A stretch of 28,944 nucleotides of DNA from CAZNVB01 sp964651495 (lineage in GTDB: Bacteria; Acidobacteriota; Aminicenantia; Aminicenantales; UBA8522), in the NCBI GenBank assembly GCA_964651495.1, contig CAZYWP010000024.1:1-28944 (forward strand), read 5' to 3'. Below, piece by piece: positions 1-8,291 of this stretch. The position numbers were made by a program, and so were the translations under genes. The notes under the pieces are model-generated. The model was not told the DNA's origin and made no database searches. It saw only the letters and a list, made by a program, of their open reading frames with translations. Position 1 is the stretch's first letter. Each line of letters starts with the position of its first letter.

Positions 1-158
1 GCAAGGGCAAGGGCAAAGAGAAGAAGAAAGCGGCCCCGCAGGCCCAGGATTACGGGTTTCATCTCGTGGACAAGGAGAGCGCCGAGGCCGGCAGGCAAGA
101 CGAGCCGAAAAAGAAGCCCGTAAAAAAGACCGACGATCACGGCTTCCGTCTGGACTGA
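1..158 (+). CDS. C-terminal end of a truncated upstream protein, lysine-rich tail
   Basis: An open frame runs in from the left edge and stops at TGA 156-158; about 51 residues are visible. The tail is rich in Lys, Glu and Ala. It contains two similar short motifs, YGFHLVD and HGFRLD, each preceded by a charged Lys-rich stretch, which suggests a small internal repeat. No domain is recognisable and the family cannot be named from this fragment. It is followed 52 bases later by the LolB-like gene on the same strand, so it may belong to the same operon. That the frame is coding is fairly likely from its clean codon use and its position; its function is unknown. Confidence 0.55.
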   Translation, partial: KGKGKEKKKAAPQAQDYGFHLVDKESAEAGRQDEPKKKPVKKTDDHGFRLD

Positions 159-210
159 CAAACCGGACCGGGTAGGGGGAAAGGCCAAAGCACGCAAAGG
201 GGAATAGAAC

Positions 211-903
211 ATGCACCGGAAGAAGCTGCCTCTATTAATGCGTTTCGCCAGCCCGGCCCTGGTTGTCGCCGCGGCCGCGTTTCTGTGGTCCTGCCGGCCC
301 GTCCGTCCGGTCTTCTCCCCGCTGCCTCCCCAGGTCAACTCGATCGAGGGATACGCCTCCTTCCGGCTGACCCGGGAAGGCGCCGCGGTCAAGTCCCGCT
401 TCTCCTTTATTTTTCTCCTCCCCGACCGGGGCCGGATCGAAGTCTCCGACCCCCTTGGCCGAACCGTCTCTCTTCTTTTTCTCGAGAAGGAGGAAGCCTT
501 TTTTGTCCTTCCCCGCAAACGCGCCTACTGGAAAGCGTCCCGGGAGGAGGTTCTGTCCAAGCTGTTGGGCTTCACCCTGAGTCCGGAGGAGATGACCAGC
601 CTGCTGAGCGGAAAACCGGGGCAGATGAAGGGCTGGGTCATGGAAGAAGACGGCCGGGGCCGGGTGGTCCGCGGCCGGCGGGACGATCTCCAGTTCGAAA
701 TCCGCCAGTTCTACGGACAGAGCTCCCTCCCCCAGCTCATTTTCCTCTTCAGCGCGGCGGACCGGGGGAGCCTCAAAATCTTGCGCCTGAACTTCAACCA
801 GCCCCTCAAAGCCGAGGCCTTCAAGCTTGCCTTCTTAGAGGACGCAACGTATGCGGCTACGACCTGGGAAGAGATCGAAAAATGGCTGCAAAACGAGCGC
901 TGA
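211..903 (+). CDS. LolB-like outer-membrane lipoprotein
   Basis: A 230-residue protein with an N-terminal signal peptide and a lipobox LWSC, so Cys28 is the probable lipidated residue. The mature part is predicted beta-rich. It carries a LolB-like pattern: a segment around DPLGR, then a helix-like stretch with KLLGF and a following LLSGKPG. LolB receives lipoproteins from LolA at the inner face of the outer membrane. Position supports the call: in Escherichia coli lolB also directly precedes ispE and prs. AAAGGGGA (196-203) is a good ribosome binding site for ATG 211. The gene overlaps ispE by 22 bases. Sequence similarity to true LolB is weak by eye; a DUF4292-type lipoprotein of related fold is the main alternative. 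Confidence 0.6.
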   Translation: MHRKKLPLLMRFASPALVVAAAAFLWSCRPVRPVFSPLPPQVNSIEGYASFRLTREGAAVKSRFSFIFLLPDRGRIEVSDPLGRTVSLLFLEKEEAFFVLPRKRAYWKASREEVLSKLLGFTLSPEEMTSLLSGKPGQMKGWVMEEDGRGRVVRGRRDDLQFEIRQFYGQSSLPQLIFLFSAADRGSLKILRLNFNQPLKAEAFKLAFLEDATYAATTWEEIEKWLQNER

Positions 904-1760
904 CGGTCCGCTCCTGCGCCAAGATCAACCTGGGCATCGAGGTCCTCGGCCGCCGGCCCGATCGCTACCATGAGATCCGAACCCTGTTCCAGTCGGTCGA
1001 CTTTTCCGACAGCCTCGAATTCCGCCACTCCCCCTCCGGCGGGATGGCCCTGAGGGGAAGCGACCCGGCCGTCCCCTGGGATGAAACCAACCTCGTTTTC
1101 CGCGCCGCGGCACTCCTCAAAGAATCCTTCCCGCAGGCCGGCGGAGTCGAGATCAGCGTGGTCAAGAATGTGCCCCCGGGAAGGGGACTGGGCGGGGGGA
1201 GCGGCAACGCCGCCATGACCCTCTATGCCCTGAACCAGCTCTGGGAGCTGGGCCTCAGCCGGCCCGAACTCCAGGCCTATGCCGCCCGGCTCGGGGCCGA
1301 CGTCCCCTACTTCCTGGAGGGGGGTCTCTGTCTTGGCGAGGGACGGGGGGACGTGGTCACGGCTCTCCCTGACCTCCCCCCTCTTTATTGTGTCCTGGTC
1401 CTCCCCTCTTTCCCCGTTTGGACGGCCGACATCTACGCCCGCCTTCCCTTGACTTCAACGGGTAAAGACAGTAAAATGAGCGAGTTTTTAGCGCGAAGAG
1501 AATTCGGGCGATTAGAGAATCAGCTCGAAAACACAATCCTGAGCCTGTACCCTCGACTCCAAGCGATCAAGGGTTTTTTTCTCGAGAGAGATGCTGTCCT
1601 ATCTCTGGTGAGCGGTTCCGGGTCAGCCGTCTTCGGGCTGTTCGGGGAGCGCGCCGCGGCCGCCAAAGCCGTCGCCGACTGGAGGGGGACAGAGATGACG
1701 CTGCTCGTGGAGACGTTGTCCCGGGAGCGCTATTGGAAGAGAGTGACGGCTGGGGTGTAG
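882..1760 (+). CDS. ispE: 4-diphosphocytidyl-2-C-methyl-D-erythritol kinase (IspE)
   Basis: IspE phosphorylates CDP-methylerythritol at the 2-hydroxyl with ATP, in the MEP isoprenoid pathway in the cytoplasm. The 292-residue product is of normal family length. It shows the AKINLGI start with Lys14, the GHMP kinase ATP loop PPGRGLGGGSGNAA (98-111), Asp140 in the GADVPYF motif (the expected catalytic pair is this Lys and Asp), and a C-terminal SGSGSAVFG glycine-rich motif. The frame stays open upstream to 285, but ATG 882 has GGGAAGAG at 866-873 and gives the correct N-terminus. The start lies inside the LolB-like gene, which suggests translational coupling. The TAG stop (1758-1760) is formed by bases of the following tRNA gene. 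Confidence 0.95.
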   Translation: MAAKRALTVRSCAKINLGIEVLGRRPDRYHEIRTLFQSVDFSDSLEFRHSPSGGMALRGSDPAVPWDETNLVFRAAALLKESFPQAGGVEISVVKNVPPGRGLGGGSGNAAMTLYALNQLWELGLSRPELQAYAARLGADVPYFLEGGLCLGEGRGDVVTALPDLPPLYCVLVLPSFPVWTADIYARLPLTSTGKDSKMSEFLARREFGRLENQLENTILSLYPRLQAIKGFFLERDAVLSLVSGSGSAVFGLFGERAAAAKAVADWRGTEMTLLVETLSRERYWKRVTAGV

Positions 1761-1822
1761 CCAAGCGGTAAGGCAACGGACTTTGGATCCGTCATCCGGA
1801 GGTTCGAATCCTCCCGCCCCAG
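1751..1822 (+). tRNA. tRNA-Gln (anticodon UUG)
   Basis: A complete cloverleaf can be drawn. Acceptor TGGGGTG pairs with CGCCCCA (one G-T pair), the D stem is GCC/GGC, the anticodon stem ACGGA/TCCGT closes loop CTTTGGA with anticodon TTG, and the T stem GGAGG/CCTCC closes loop TTCGAAT. The discriminator is G1822 and the U1-A72 pair is typical of tRNA-Gln. The 3' CCA is not encoded, so a CCA-adding enzyme is needed. The first ten bases overlap the 3' end of ispE. It sits between ispE and prs with no separate promoter visible, so it is probably excised from the operon transcript. Confidence 0.95.
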
Positions 1823-1858
1823 TTTAATGCTTGAAATTGACCGGAGAAGGAAGGGTCG

Positions 1859-2788
1859 ATGAAACTATTTGCGGGTTCTTCGAACTTGGCCCTGGCCAAG
1901 GAGATCGCCGGTTATTTGAAGGTCGATCTGGGGAACTGCGTCTTGAGCCGGTTCAGCGATGGAGAGATCCACATCTATATCGACGAGAACGTGCGCGGCG
2001 AGGATATCTTCATCGTCCAGAGCGGGTCCGCCGACGCCAACTTCCATCTCATGGAATTATTCCTGATGCTCGACGCGGCCAAGCGGGCCTCGGCCGAGCG
2101 CGTCACCGCCGTCATGCCGTACTACTGCTATGCCCGGCAGGACTGGAAAGACCGGCCGCGGGTGCCCATCTCGGCCCGGCTTGTGGCCGACCTTCTGGAG
2201 ACTTCGGGCGCCGACCGGGTCCTGACCATGGACCTTCACTCGCCCCAGATCCAGGGGTTCTTTTCCATTCCGGTGGACAATTTGATCGCCAACCCCGTGC
2301 TGGCCGGCTATGCGGAAGGCCTCAGCCTGAATAACCCGACCGTCGTCTCTCCCGATGCGGGTGGCGTCGGCCGGGCCCGGGTCTTCGCCCGGAGGCTGGG
2401 AGCGCCGTTGGCCATTATCGACAAGCGGCGGCCCGGCCCGAACGTGGCCCAGGTCCTTCATGTCATCGGCGAGGTCAAGGACCGCGACGTTGTCATCTTC
2501 GATGACATGGTGGACACGGCGGGAACCCTCGTCCTTAGCGCCGAGGCCCTGCAGGCAGAGGGAGCCCGGAGGATTTTTGCCGCCTGCACCCATCCTGTCC
2601 TCTCCGGGAAGGCGATCGAAAAGATAGAGAAGTCCCCCCTCGAGCGGCTGATCGTCACCGATACCATCCCGCTCAACCCGAAAGCCCGGGCCTGCGCCAA
2701 AATCCAGGTCCTGTCCGTGGCCGGGCTGCTCGGAGAAGCGATCCGGCGGATCAACGAAGGCAGCTCCGTCAGTTCGCTGTTCGATTAA
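1859..2788 (+). CDS. prs: Ribose-phosphate pyrophosphokinase (PRPP synthase)
   Basis: This enzyme makes PRPP from ribose 5-phosphate and ATP, feeding purine, pyrimidine, histidine, tryptophan and NAD synthesis. The 309-residue length is normal for class I enzymes. Visible motifs are FSDGEIHIYI near the N-terminus, YARQD at 91-95, the metal and ATP segment MDLHSPQIQGFF, the flexible-loop region IDKRRP, and the PRPP-binding loop FDDMVDTAGT. One oddity is Trp96 in RQDWK, where the Bacillus and E. coli enzymes have Arg. The start at ATG 1859 follows a strong AGAAGGAAGG (1845-1854). It lies downstream of ispE and tRNA-Gln and 10 bases before rplY, a common order in several Gram-negative phyla. Confidence 0.96.
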   Translation: MKLFAGSSNLALAKEIAGYLKVDLGNCVLSRFSDGEIHIYIDENVRGEDIFIVQSGSADANFHLMELFLMLDAAKRASAERVTAVMPYYCYARQDWKDRPRVPISARLVADLLETSGADRVLTMDLHSPQIQGFFSIPVDNLIANPVLAGYAEGLSLNNPTVVSPDAGGVGRARVFARRLGAPLAIIDKRRPGPNVAQVLHVIGEVKDRDVVIFDDMVDTAGTLVLSAEALQAEGARRIFAACTHPVLSGKAIEKIEKSPLERLIVTDTIPLNPKARACAKIQVLSVAGLLGEAIRRINEGSSVSSLFD

Positions 2789-2798
2789 GGAGGTCAAG

Positions 2799-3488
2799 AT
2801 GAGCTTTACCATCAAAGCGGAAAAAAGAGATGTTTTCGGGAAGAATGCCTCCCGGAGGCTGAGGATGGAGGGCCGCCTCCCGGCTGTCCTTTACGGTGAA
2901 GGGAAGTTCAATTTCCCCCTCACGCTGAATAAAAAGGACATTATCGCCGTCCTCAAGTCGGAGTCCGGGGAGAACACCATTTTCAAGATTGCCTTTGATT
3001 CGAAGATGCAGGATGCAATGATCAAAGAGATCCAGGTCGACCCGAGCGACGACGAGCTCCTCCATGCCGACCTCATCCAGATCTCGATGGACAAGGCCAT
3101 CCGCGTGGCCGTGCCCCTCCTGCTCCAGGGAGAGCCGGTCGGTGTCAAGACGGAGGGCGGGTTCGTTGATTTCATGACCCGGGAAGTGGACATCGAGTGC
3201 CTGCCCAAGGACATCCCCGAGCACATCAAGGTCGATATCAGCGGGCTTCATCTCCATCAATCCCTGAAAATCGCCGACCTCACCCCTCCGGAAGGGGTGA
3301 AGTTCATGAGCGATCTCTCGTCCGTGATCGCGCTCGTCGACGTGCCGCACAAGGAAGAGGAAGTGGTCAAGCCGGTCGAGGAAGTGGTCGCCGCGGAGCC
3401 GACCGAGCCGGAGGTGATCAAGAAAGAACGAGCCGAGAAGGAAGAGGAAGAGGTCAAGGAAAAGAAAGAGAAGAAAGAGAAGGAGTAA
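2799..3488 (+). CDS. rplY: 50S ribosomal protein L25, general stress (CTC) type
   Basis: bL25 binds 5S rRNA. The 229-residue product is the long CTC/TL5 type: an N-terminal L25 beta-barrel (FGKNASRRLRMEGRLPAVLYG) of about 95 residues, then a second beta domain (VAVPLLLQGEPVGVKTEGG ... DIPEHIKVDISGL). It ends in a highly charged tail from about residue 180, rich in Glu and Lys. The tail is longer than usual and probably disordered. A near-perfect Shine-Dalgarno sequence, TAAGGAGGT (2786-2794), overlaps the prs stop. The order prs-rplY-pth is widely conserved and supports the call. Confidence 0.94.
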   Translation: MSFTIKAEKRDVFGKNASRRLRMEGRLPAVLYGEGKFNFPLTLNKKDIIAVLKSESGENTIFKIAFDSKMQDAMIKEIQVDPSDDELLHADLIQISMDKAIRVAVPLLLQGEPVGVKTEGGFVDFMTREVDIECLPKDIPEHIKVDISGLHLHQSLKIADLTPPEGVKFMSDLSSVIALVDVPHKEEEVVKPVEEVVAAEPTEPEVIKKERAEKEEEEVKEKKEKKEKE

Positions 3489-3491
3489 CCG

Positions 3492-4064
3492 TTGTGGGCC
3501 GTGATCGGGCTGGGAAACCCCGGCCGTCGCTACGCCGGGACGAGGCACAACGCCGGGTTCGCTTTTATCCACAGGCTGGCCCGCCGCTGGGCGTCCAGGC
3601 TGGGGAAGAAGAAATTCTCGGCCAGGATCGCCGAGGTCAGGAGGGATGAGGGGAGCTTGATCCTGGCCCAGCCCCAGACGTACATGAACCTGAGCGGTTT
3701 GGCGGTGAAACAGATTATGGACGGATATCGGATCGGGCCGGAAAACATCGTCGTCGTTTACGACGACCTGGACATCCCGCTCGGACAGATCCGGGTGCGC
3801 AAGGTGGGCAGCGCCGGCACGCACAAGGGCCTGCGCTCGGTCATCGGCGCGACCGGGACGGCGTCCTTTCTCCGCCTCCGGGTCGGGATCGGCCCCCTGC
3901 CCGAGGGCGAGGAGGCGACCGACTATGTGCTGGCGCCTTTCACCGCCCGGGAGCGTCCCCTGCTGGAGGCCGGCCTGGCCAGCGCCGAGGAGGCCCTCGA
4001 CTTCCTTCTCGACGGACGCATCGAAGCGGCCATGAACAAGTTCAATAAAAAGAGTATGATGTAA
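3492..4064 (+). CDS. pth: Peptidyl-tRNA hydrolase, TTG start
   Basis: Pth cleaves peptidyl-tRNA released from stalled ribosomes and recycles the tRNA. The 190-residue protein has the family signatures: GLGNPG at 6-11, the catalytic His in RHNAGF (His19), the YMNLSG motif, and YDDLDIP containing Asp91, equivalent to the catalytic Asp of the E. coli enzyme. The GSAGTHKGL segment replaces the more usual GSAGGHNGL. The start codon is TTG 3492, with AAGGAG (3480-3485) six bases upstream; no ATG gives a complete N-terminus. It begins three bases after the rplY stop, so the two are in one operon. Confidence 0.95.
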   Translation: MWAVIGLGNPGRRYAGTRHNAGFAFIHRLARRWASRLGKKKFSARIAEVRRDEGSLILAQPQTYMNLSGLAVKQIMDGYRIGPENIVVVYDDLDIPLGQIRVRKVGSAGTHKGLRSVIGATGTASFLRLRVGIGPLPEGEEATDYVLAPFTARERPLLEAGLASAEEALDFLLDGRIEAAMNKFNKKSMM

Positions 4065-4076
4065 ACGAGAACAAAC

Positions 4077-4108
4077 GCTCCTTGTTCCTTCTTTCGAGAA
4101 GAGGGAGC
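4077..4108 (+). promoter_or_regulatory. Stem-loop in the pth-rpsF spacer
   Basis: Outer arms GCTCC (4077-4081) and GGAGC (4104-4108) enclose a second hairpin, CTTCT-TTCG-AGAAG (4088-4101), with a stable UUCG-type tetraloop. It precedes the rpsF Shine-Dalgarno sequence AAGGAGG (4121-4127) by 12 bases. It could be an rpsF leader structure, since S6:S18 complexes bind rpsF leaders in many bacteria, or a weak attenuator after pth. I do not see the full known S6:S18 motif. Confidence 0.35.
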
Positions 4109-4131
4109 TTTAAGATCCATAAGGAGGCCAT

Positions 4132-4545
4132 ATGCAACTCTACGAAACGGGCTTTCTCCTCGCCCCCAACCTGTCCGATGAGGAGAGCGAAAAAATCATC
4201 ACCCAGATGCTGGACGTCATTTCCCAGAGAGAGGGAAAGCTCGTCCGGCAGGAGCGGTGGGGAAAGAGGAGGCTGGCTTATTCTGTCAAAAGGTTCAACG
4301 AAGCCTCTTACATCTTTTTCCATTATCAGGGGGGGGCGGAGATCCCTCTCGAGCTGCAGAGGCGGTTCAAGCAGACCGACGCCGTGTTGCGCTACCTGAC
4401 GTTGAAGAGAGATGCCCAGGTCACCGTCCGCCGCAAAAAAAAGAAGGAAGCGGCGTCTGAAGCCAGGGAAGCCGCTCCCCCGGCCGAGGAAAAAAGCGCG
4501 GGGGAGAGCCAGCCCTCAGCGGAACCGGACGAAGGAGTGAAGTGA
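4132..4545 (+). CDS. rpsF: 30S ribosomal protein S6
   Basis: bS6 sits in the platform of the small subunit and binds S18. The 137-residue product begins with the typical YETGFLLAPNLSDEE segment and contains WGKRRLAYSVKRFNEASY and LRYLTLKRD, all diagnostic. The core ends near residue 98; an extra tail of about 40 residues, Lys-rich then Glu/Ala/Pro-rich, is probably disordered. AAGGAGG at 4121-4127 fixes the start at ATG 4132. The next gene, rpsR, starts one base after the stop. The ssb gene that often lies between rpsF and rpsR is missing here. Confidence 0.95.
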   Translation: MQLYETGFLLAPNLSDEESEKIITQMLDVISQREGKLVRQERWGKRRLAYSVKRFNEASYIFFHYQGGAEIPLELQRRFKQTDAVLRYLTLKRDAQVTVRRKKKKEAASEAREAAPPAEEKSAGESQPSAEPDEGVK

Positions 4546-4546
4546 G

Positions 4547-4804
4547 ATGGCCAGAGAAGAAAGAATGGACCGACCGTCCTACCGGAAATTCTTCCCGCCG
4601 AAGAGAAAATTCTGCCGCTTCTGCCAGCGCAACATCCGGGAGATCGATTATAAGAACGTGGATATTCTGCGCAAGTACGCTCCCGAACGGGCGAAGATCT
4701 CTCCGCGAAGGATCACCGGGACCTGCGCCTTTCATCAGCGCAAGCTGGCGACAGCGATCAAACGGGCGCGGCTGATGGCGCTTCTCCCCTACGTGGAAGA
4801 CTGA
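4547..4804 (+). CDS. rpsR: 30S ribosomal protein S18
   Basis: bS18 pairs with S6 in the small subunit. The 85-residue product has the usual KFCRFC segment, IDYKNVDILRKY, the signature ISPRRITGTC and the C-terminal AIKRARLMALLPY. Cysteines in CRFC and a CAFH pair suggest the zinc-binding form of the protein. The start ATG 4547 follows the rpsF stop by one base and uses the purine-rich GAAGGAGTGA inside the end of rpsF. It is followed 26 bases later by rplI. Confidence 0.95.
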   Translation: MAREERMDRPSYRKFFPPKRKFCRFCQRNIREIDYKNVDILRKYAPERAKISPRRITGTCAFHQRKLATAIKRARLMALLPYVED

Positions 4805-4830
4805 TCACAAGGCCGGATGCAGGAGGCAAC

Positions 4831-5319
4831 ATGCGGGTCATTTTGAAACAGGATGTGGAGAATGTCGGCCGGAAGGGCGATCTCGTGAGCGTCTCGGCCG
4901 GGTACGGAAGGAACTATCTGCTCCCCAAAAAGCTGGCCCTCGAAGTCACCCCGTCCAACCTGAAGATGATCGAGATCGAGCGCCAATTCCTGAAAAAAAA
5001 GCTGGAGAACGAGCGTCTTTCCTATCAGGACTTGATTCAGCGGCTCAGCCAGGTTGTCCTCGTCTTCAAGCGCAAGTCCGGGGAAAAGGACATGATCTTC
5101 GGGTCGGTCAGCGCGGCCGATATCAAGGACGAGCTGGACCGGCTGGGGTTTGAAATCGAAAAAAAGAAGATCATCCTCGACGAGCCGCTCCGGAGGCTGG
5201 GGAATTACACCATCACGGTCAAGGTCTTTCATGACGACAAGGCCTCGTTGAAGGTCGAAGTCCAAAAAGAAGAGACGACGACGGAAGAGGCGGAAAACAA
5301 GCCAGTCACCGGAGAATAA
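4831..5319 (+). CDS. rplI: 50S ribosomal protein L9
   Basis: bL9 binds 23S rRNA near the L1 stalk and helps keep frame during translation. The 162-residue protein shows the N-terminal signature MRVILKQDVENVGRKGD, the GYGRNYLLPKKLA motif, a long connecting helix and a C-terminal domain with FGSVSAADI. The last 17 residues or so are acidic and Thr/Glu-rich, slightly longer than usual. GCAGGAGGC just before ATG 4831 is the ribosome binding site. The order rpsF-rpsR-rplI-dnaB is conserved in many bacteria. Confidence 0.95.
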   Translation: MRVILKQDVENVGRKGDLVSVSAGYGRNYLLPKKLALEVTPSNLKMIEIERQFLKKKLENERLSYQDLIQRLSQVVLVFKRKSGEKDMIFGSVSAADIKDELDRLGFEIEKKKIILDEPLRRLGNYTITVKVFHDDKASLKVEVQKEETTTEEAENKPVTGE

Positions 5320-5379
5320 AACCGCGAGGCGGAGGGAACGGCGGGCGGGGCAAGGCTCGCCTTCCGAGGGAGGTTGGCC

Positions 5380-6741
<1,362 letters not shown>

Positions 6742-6742
6742 C

Positions 6743-7531
6743 ATGGTCGGCCTTCTCAAGAATATTCATGTGCTCGCCGTCTTCGAGGAGCTGGGCGAAG
6801 TCAGCCTCCTCTTTTTCAAGACGCTGAAGAACCTCTTCCGGCGGCCGAGAGAGCACGGAATCCTGCTCCAGCAGCTCGAGGAGATCGGGGTGCGTTCCCT
6901 TCCGGTCGTCTCCCTTACGGCGGCGTTCGGGGGCCTGGTCTTCGGGCTTCAAACGTACATCGGGTTCCACCGCTACATCGGTCCCGGGTCGGAAAGCTAC
7001 GGCGGGCCGATCATCTCCCTCGGGCTGTCCAAAGAACTGATCCCGATCCTGGTCGGGCTGATGGTTTCCGGACGGGTGGGGTCGTCCATGGCGGCGGAGA
7101 TCGGCACGATGAAAATCACCGAGCAAATCGACGCCCTCCACAGCCTGGGAGCCAACCCGGTCCGCTATCTTGTCGTCCCCCGCACCTTGGCGGCGTTCTT
7201 CATGCTCCCCTGCCTGACCCTGTATGGGGACATCATCGGCATCGCCTGCGGTTTTTTCTATAACGTCGCCATCATGGGGGTGAACCGGGTGGTCTATCTC
7301 CAGAACACCCTTCGCTACCTGGAGCTTTGGGATGTGGCCAGCGGGCTGATCAAGGCTTCCGTCTTTGGAGTCGTGATTGCCATCATCGGCTGCTGGCAGG
7401 GGCTCAAAACCGAAGGCGGCGCGGAAGGGGTCGGCCGGGCCACCACGCGCACCGTCGTCCTGGCCAGCATTTCGATCCTGATCCTCAATTTTTTCCTGAG
7501 CACGATGCTCCCGGCCACTTTACGCGCATGA
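6743..7531 (+). CDS. mlaE: MlaE-family lipid ABC transporter permease
   Basis: MlaE (YrbE, DUF140) is the integral membrane permease of the MCE-type phospholipid transporter in the inner membrane. The 262-residue protein has an N-terminal amphipathic segment, then several hydrophobic helices. It shows the conserved stretch around GLVFGLQTY, the motif GRVGSSMAAEIGTMKITEQIDAL, and LVVPRTLAAFFMLPCL, all typical of the family. Start ATG 6743 lies two bases after the dnaB stop and has only a weak GGAAG upstream, so translation may depend on dnaB read-out. The stop overlaps mlaF (ATGA). Confidence 0.92.
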   Translation: MVGLLKNIHVLAVFEELGEVSLLFFKTLKNLFRRPREHGILLQQLEEIGVRSLPVVSLTAAFGGLVFGLQTYIGFHRYIGPGSESYGGPIISLGLSKELIPILVGLMVSGRVGSSMAAEIGTMKITEQIDALHSLGANPVRYLVVPRTLAAFFMLPCLTLYGDIIGIACGFFYNVAIMGVNRVVYLQNTLRYLELWDVASGLIKASVFGVVIAIIGCWQGLKTEGGAEGVGRATTRTVVLASISILILNFFLSTMLPATLRA

Positions 7532-8274
7532 TCCGAATCGTCAACCTGCACAAAGCCTTCGGCGCCAAGAGAGTGCTGCGCGGCGTCAGCCTGACCGTCG
7601 AGAAAGGAGAGACGATGGTGGTCATCGGGCAGAGCGGCTCGGGCAAGAGCGTCCTGATCAAGCACCTCATCGGCCTGCTCCGTCCGGACGCGGGCGATAT
7701 CTATATCGACGGCGTGGAGATCACCCGCCTCCGGGAGGACGATCTGCAGCGGGTGACCAGGAAGTTCGGGCTTCTCTTCCAGGGCGCGGCCCTGTTCGAC
7801 TCGATGACGGTGGCCGAGAACGTCGCCTTCGGCCTGGAGCGCTACACCCGCAGCAGTCCTGAGGAAATCCGGGAGCGGGTCTCCGAGAGCCTGGCCCTGG
7901 TCGGCCTGCGCGGCGTCGATGACCTGATGCCGTATCAGCTCAGCGGCGGGATGAAAAAGCGGGTCGGACTGGCCCGCGCCTTCGCCTACCGGCCGGAGAT
8001 CATGCTTTACGATGAGCCTTCTACCGGGCTCGACCCCATCCGGGCCGACTCGATCAACGAACTCATCAACATGTTCAGGACTGAGATGGGAGTGACCGCC
8101 GTGGCCATCACTCATGACATGGTCAGCTCATACAAGATCGCCGACCGGATCGCCATGCTCTACGAGGGCCGGATCATCGAGGTCGGGACGCCGGAGGAGA
8201 TCCGCAATTCGGCGAACCCCTTCATCCAGCAGTTCATCCACGGGGAGTCGGACGGACCCATCAAGGACCGGTAG
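7528..8274 (+). CDS. mlaF: MlaF-family lipid ABC transporter ATPase
   Basis: This is the cytoplasmic ATPase that powers MlaE. The 248-residue protein has Walker A GQSGSGKS (34-41), Q-loop LLFQGAALFDSMTV, signature LSGGM (138-142), Walker B IMLYDEP (158-164) and the switch His in ITHDM. LSGGMKKRV and YDEPSTGLDP are typical of the Mla/Mkl group. ATG 7528 overlaps the mlaE stop by four bases. It is followed by the MCE-domain gene after 17 bases. Confidence 0.93.
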   Translation: MIRIVNLHKAFGAKRVLRGVSLTVEKGETMVVIGQSGSGKSVLIKHLIGLLRPDAGDIYIDGVEITRLREDDLQRVTRKFGLLFQGAALFDSMTVAENVAFGLERYTRSSPEEIRERVSESLALVGLRGVDDLMPYQLSGGMKKRVGLARAFAYRPEIMLYDEPSTGLDPIRADSINELINMFRTEMGVTAVAITHDMVSSYKIADRIAMLYEGRIIEVGTPEEIRNSANPFIQQFIHGESDGPIKDR

Positions 8275-8291
8275 GAAAAGAGGAGTGAGAA

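Noticed and set aside
285..881. Upstream extension of the ispE frame
   Set aside because: The translation is Pro/Gly/Arg-rich antisense-like sequence overlapping the LolB-like gene in another frame; IspE homology begins at ATG 882.
2769..3824. Long open frame (351 residues) on the - strand
   Set aside because: It lies wholly opposite rplY and pth, has Asp/Leu/His-rich composition typical of antisense frames in GC-rich DNA, and shows no domain or binding site.
5374..5376. TTG as the dnaB start
   Set aside because: The ribosome binding site directly abuts this TTG, while ATG 5380 has the right spacing.
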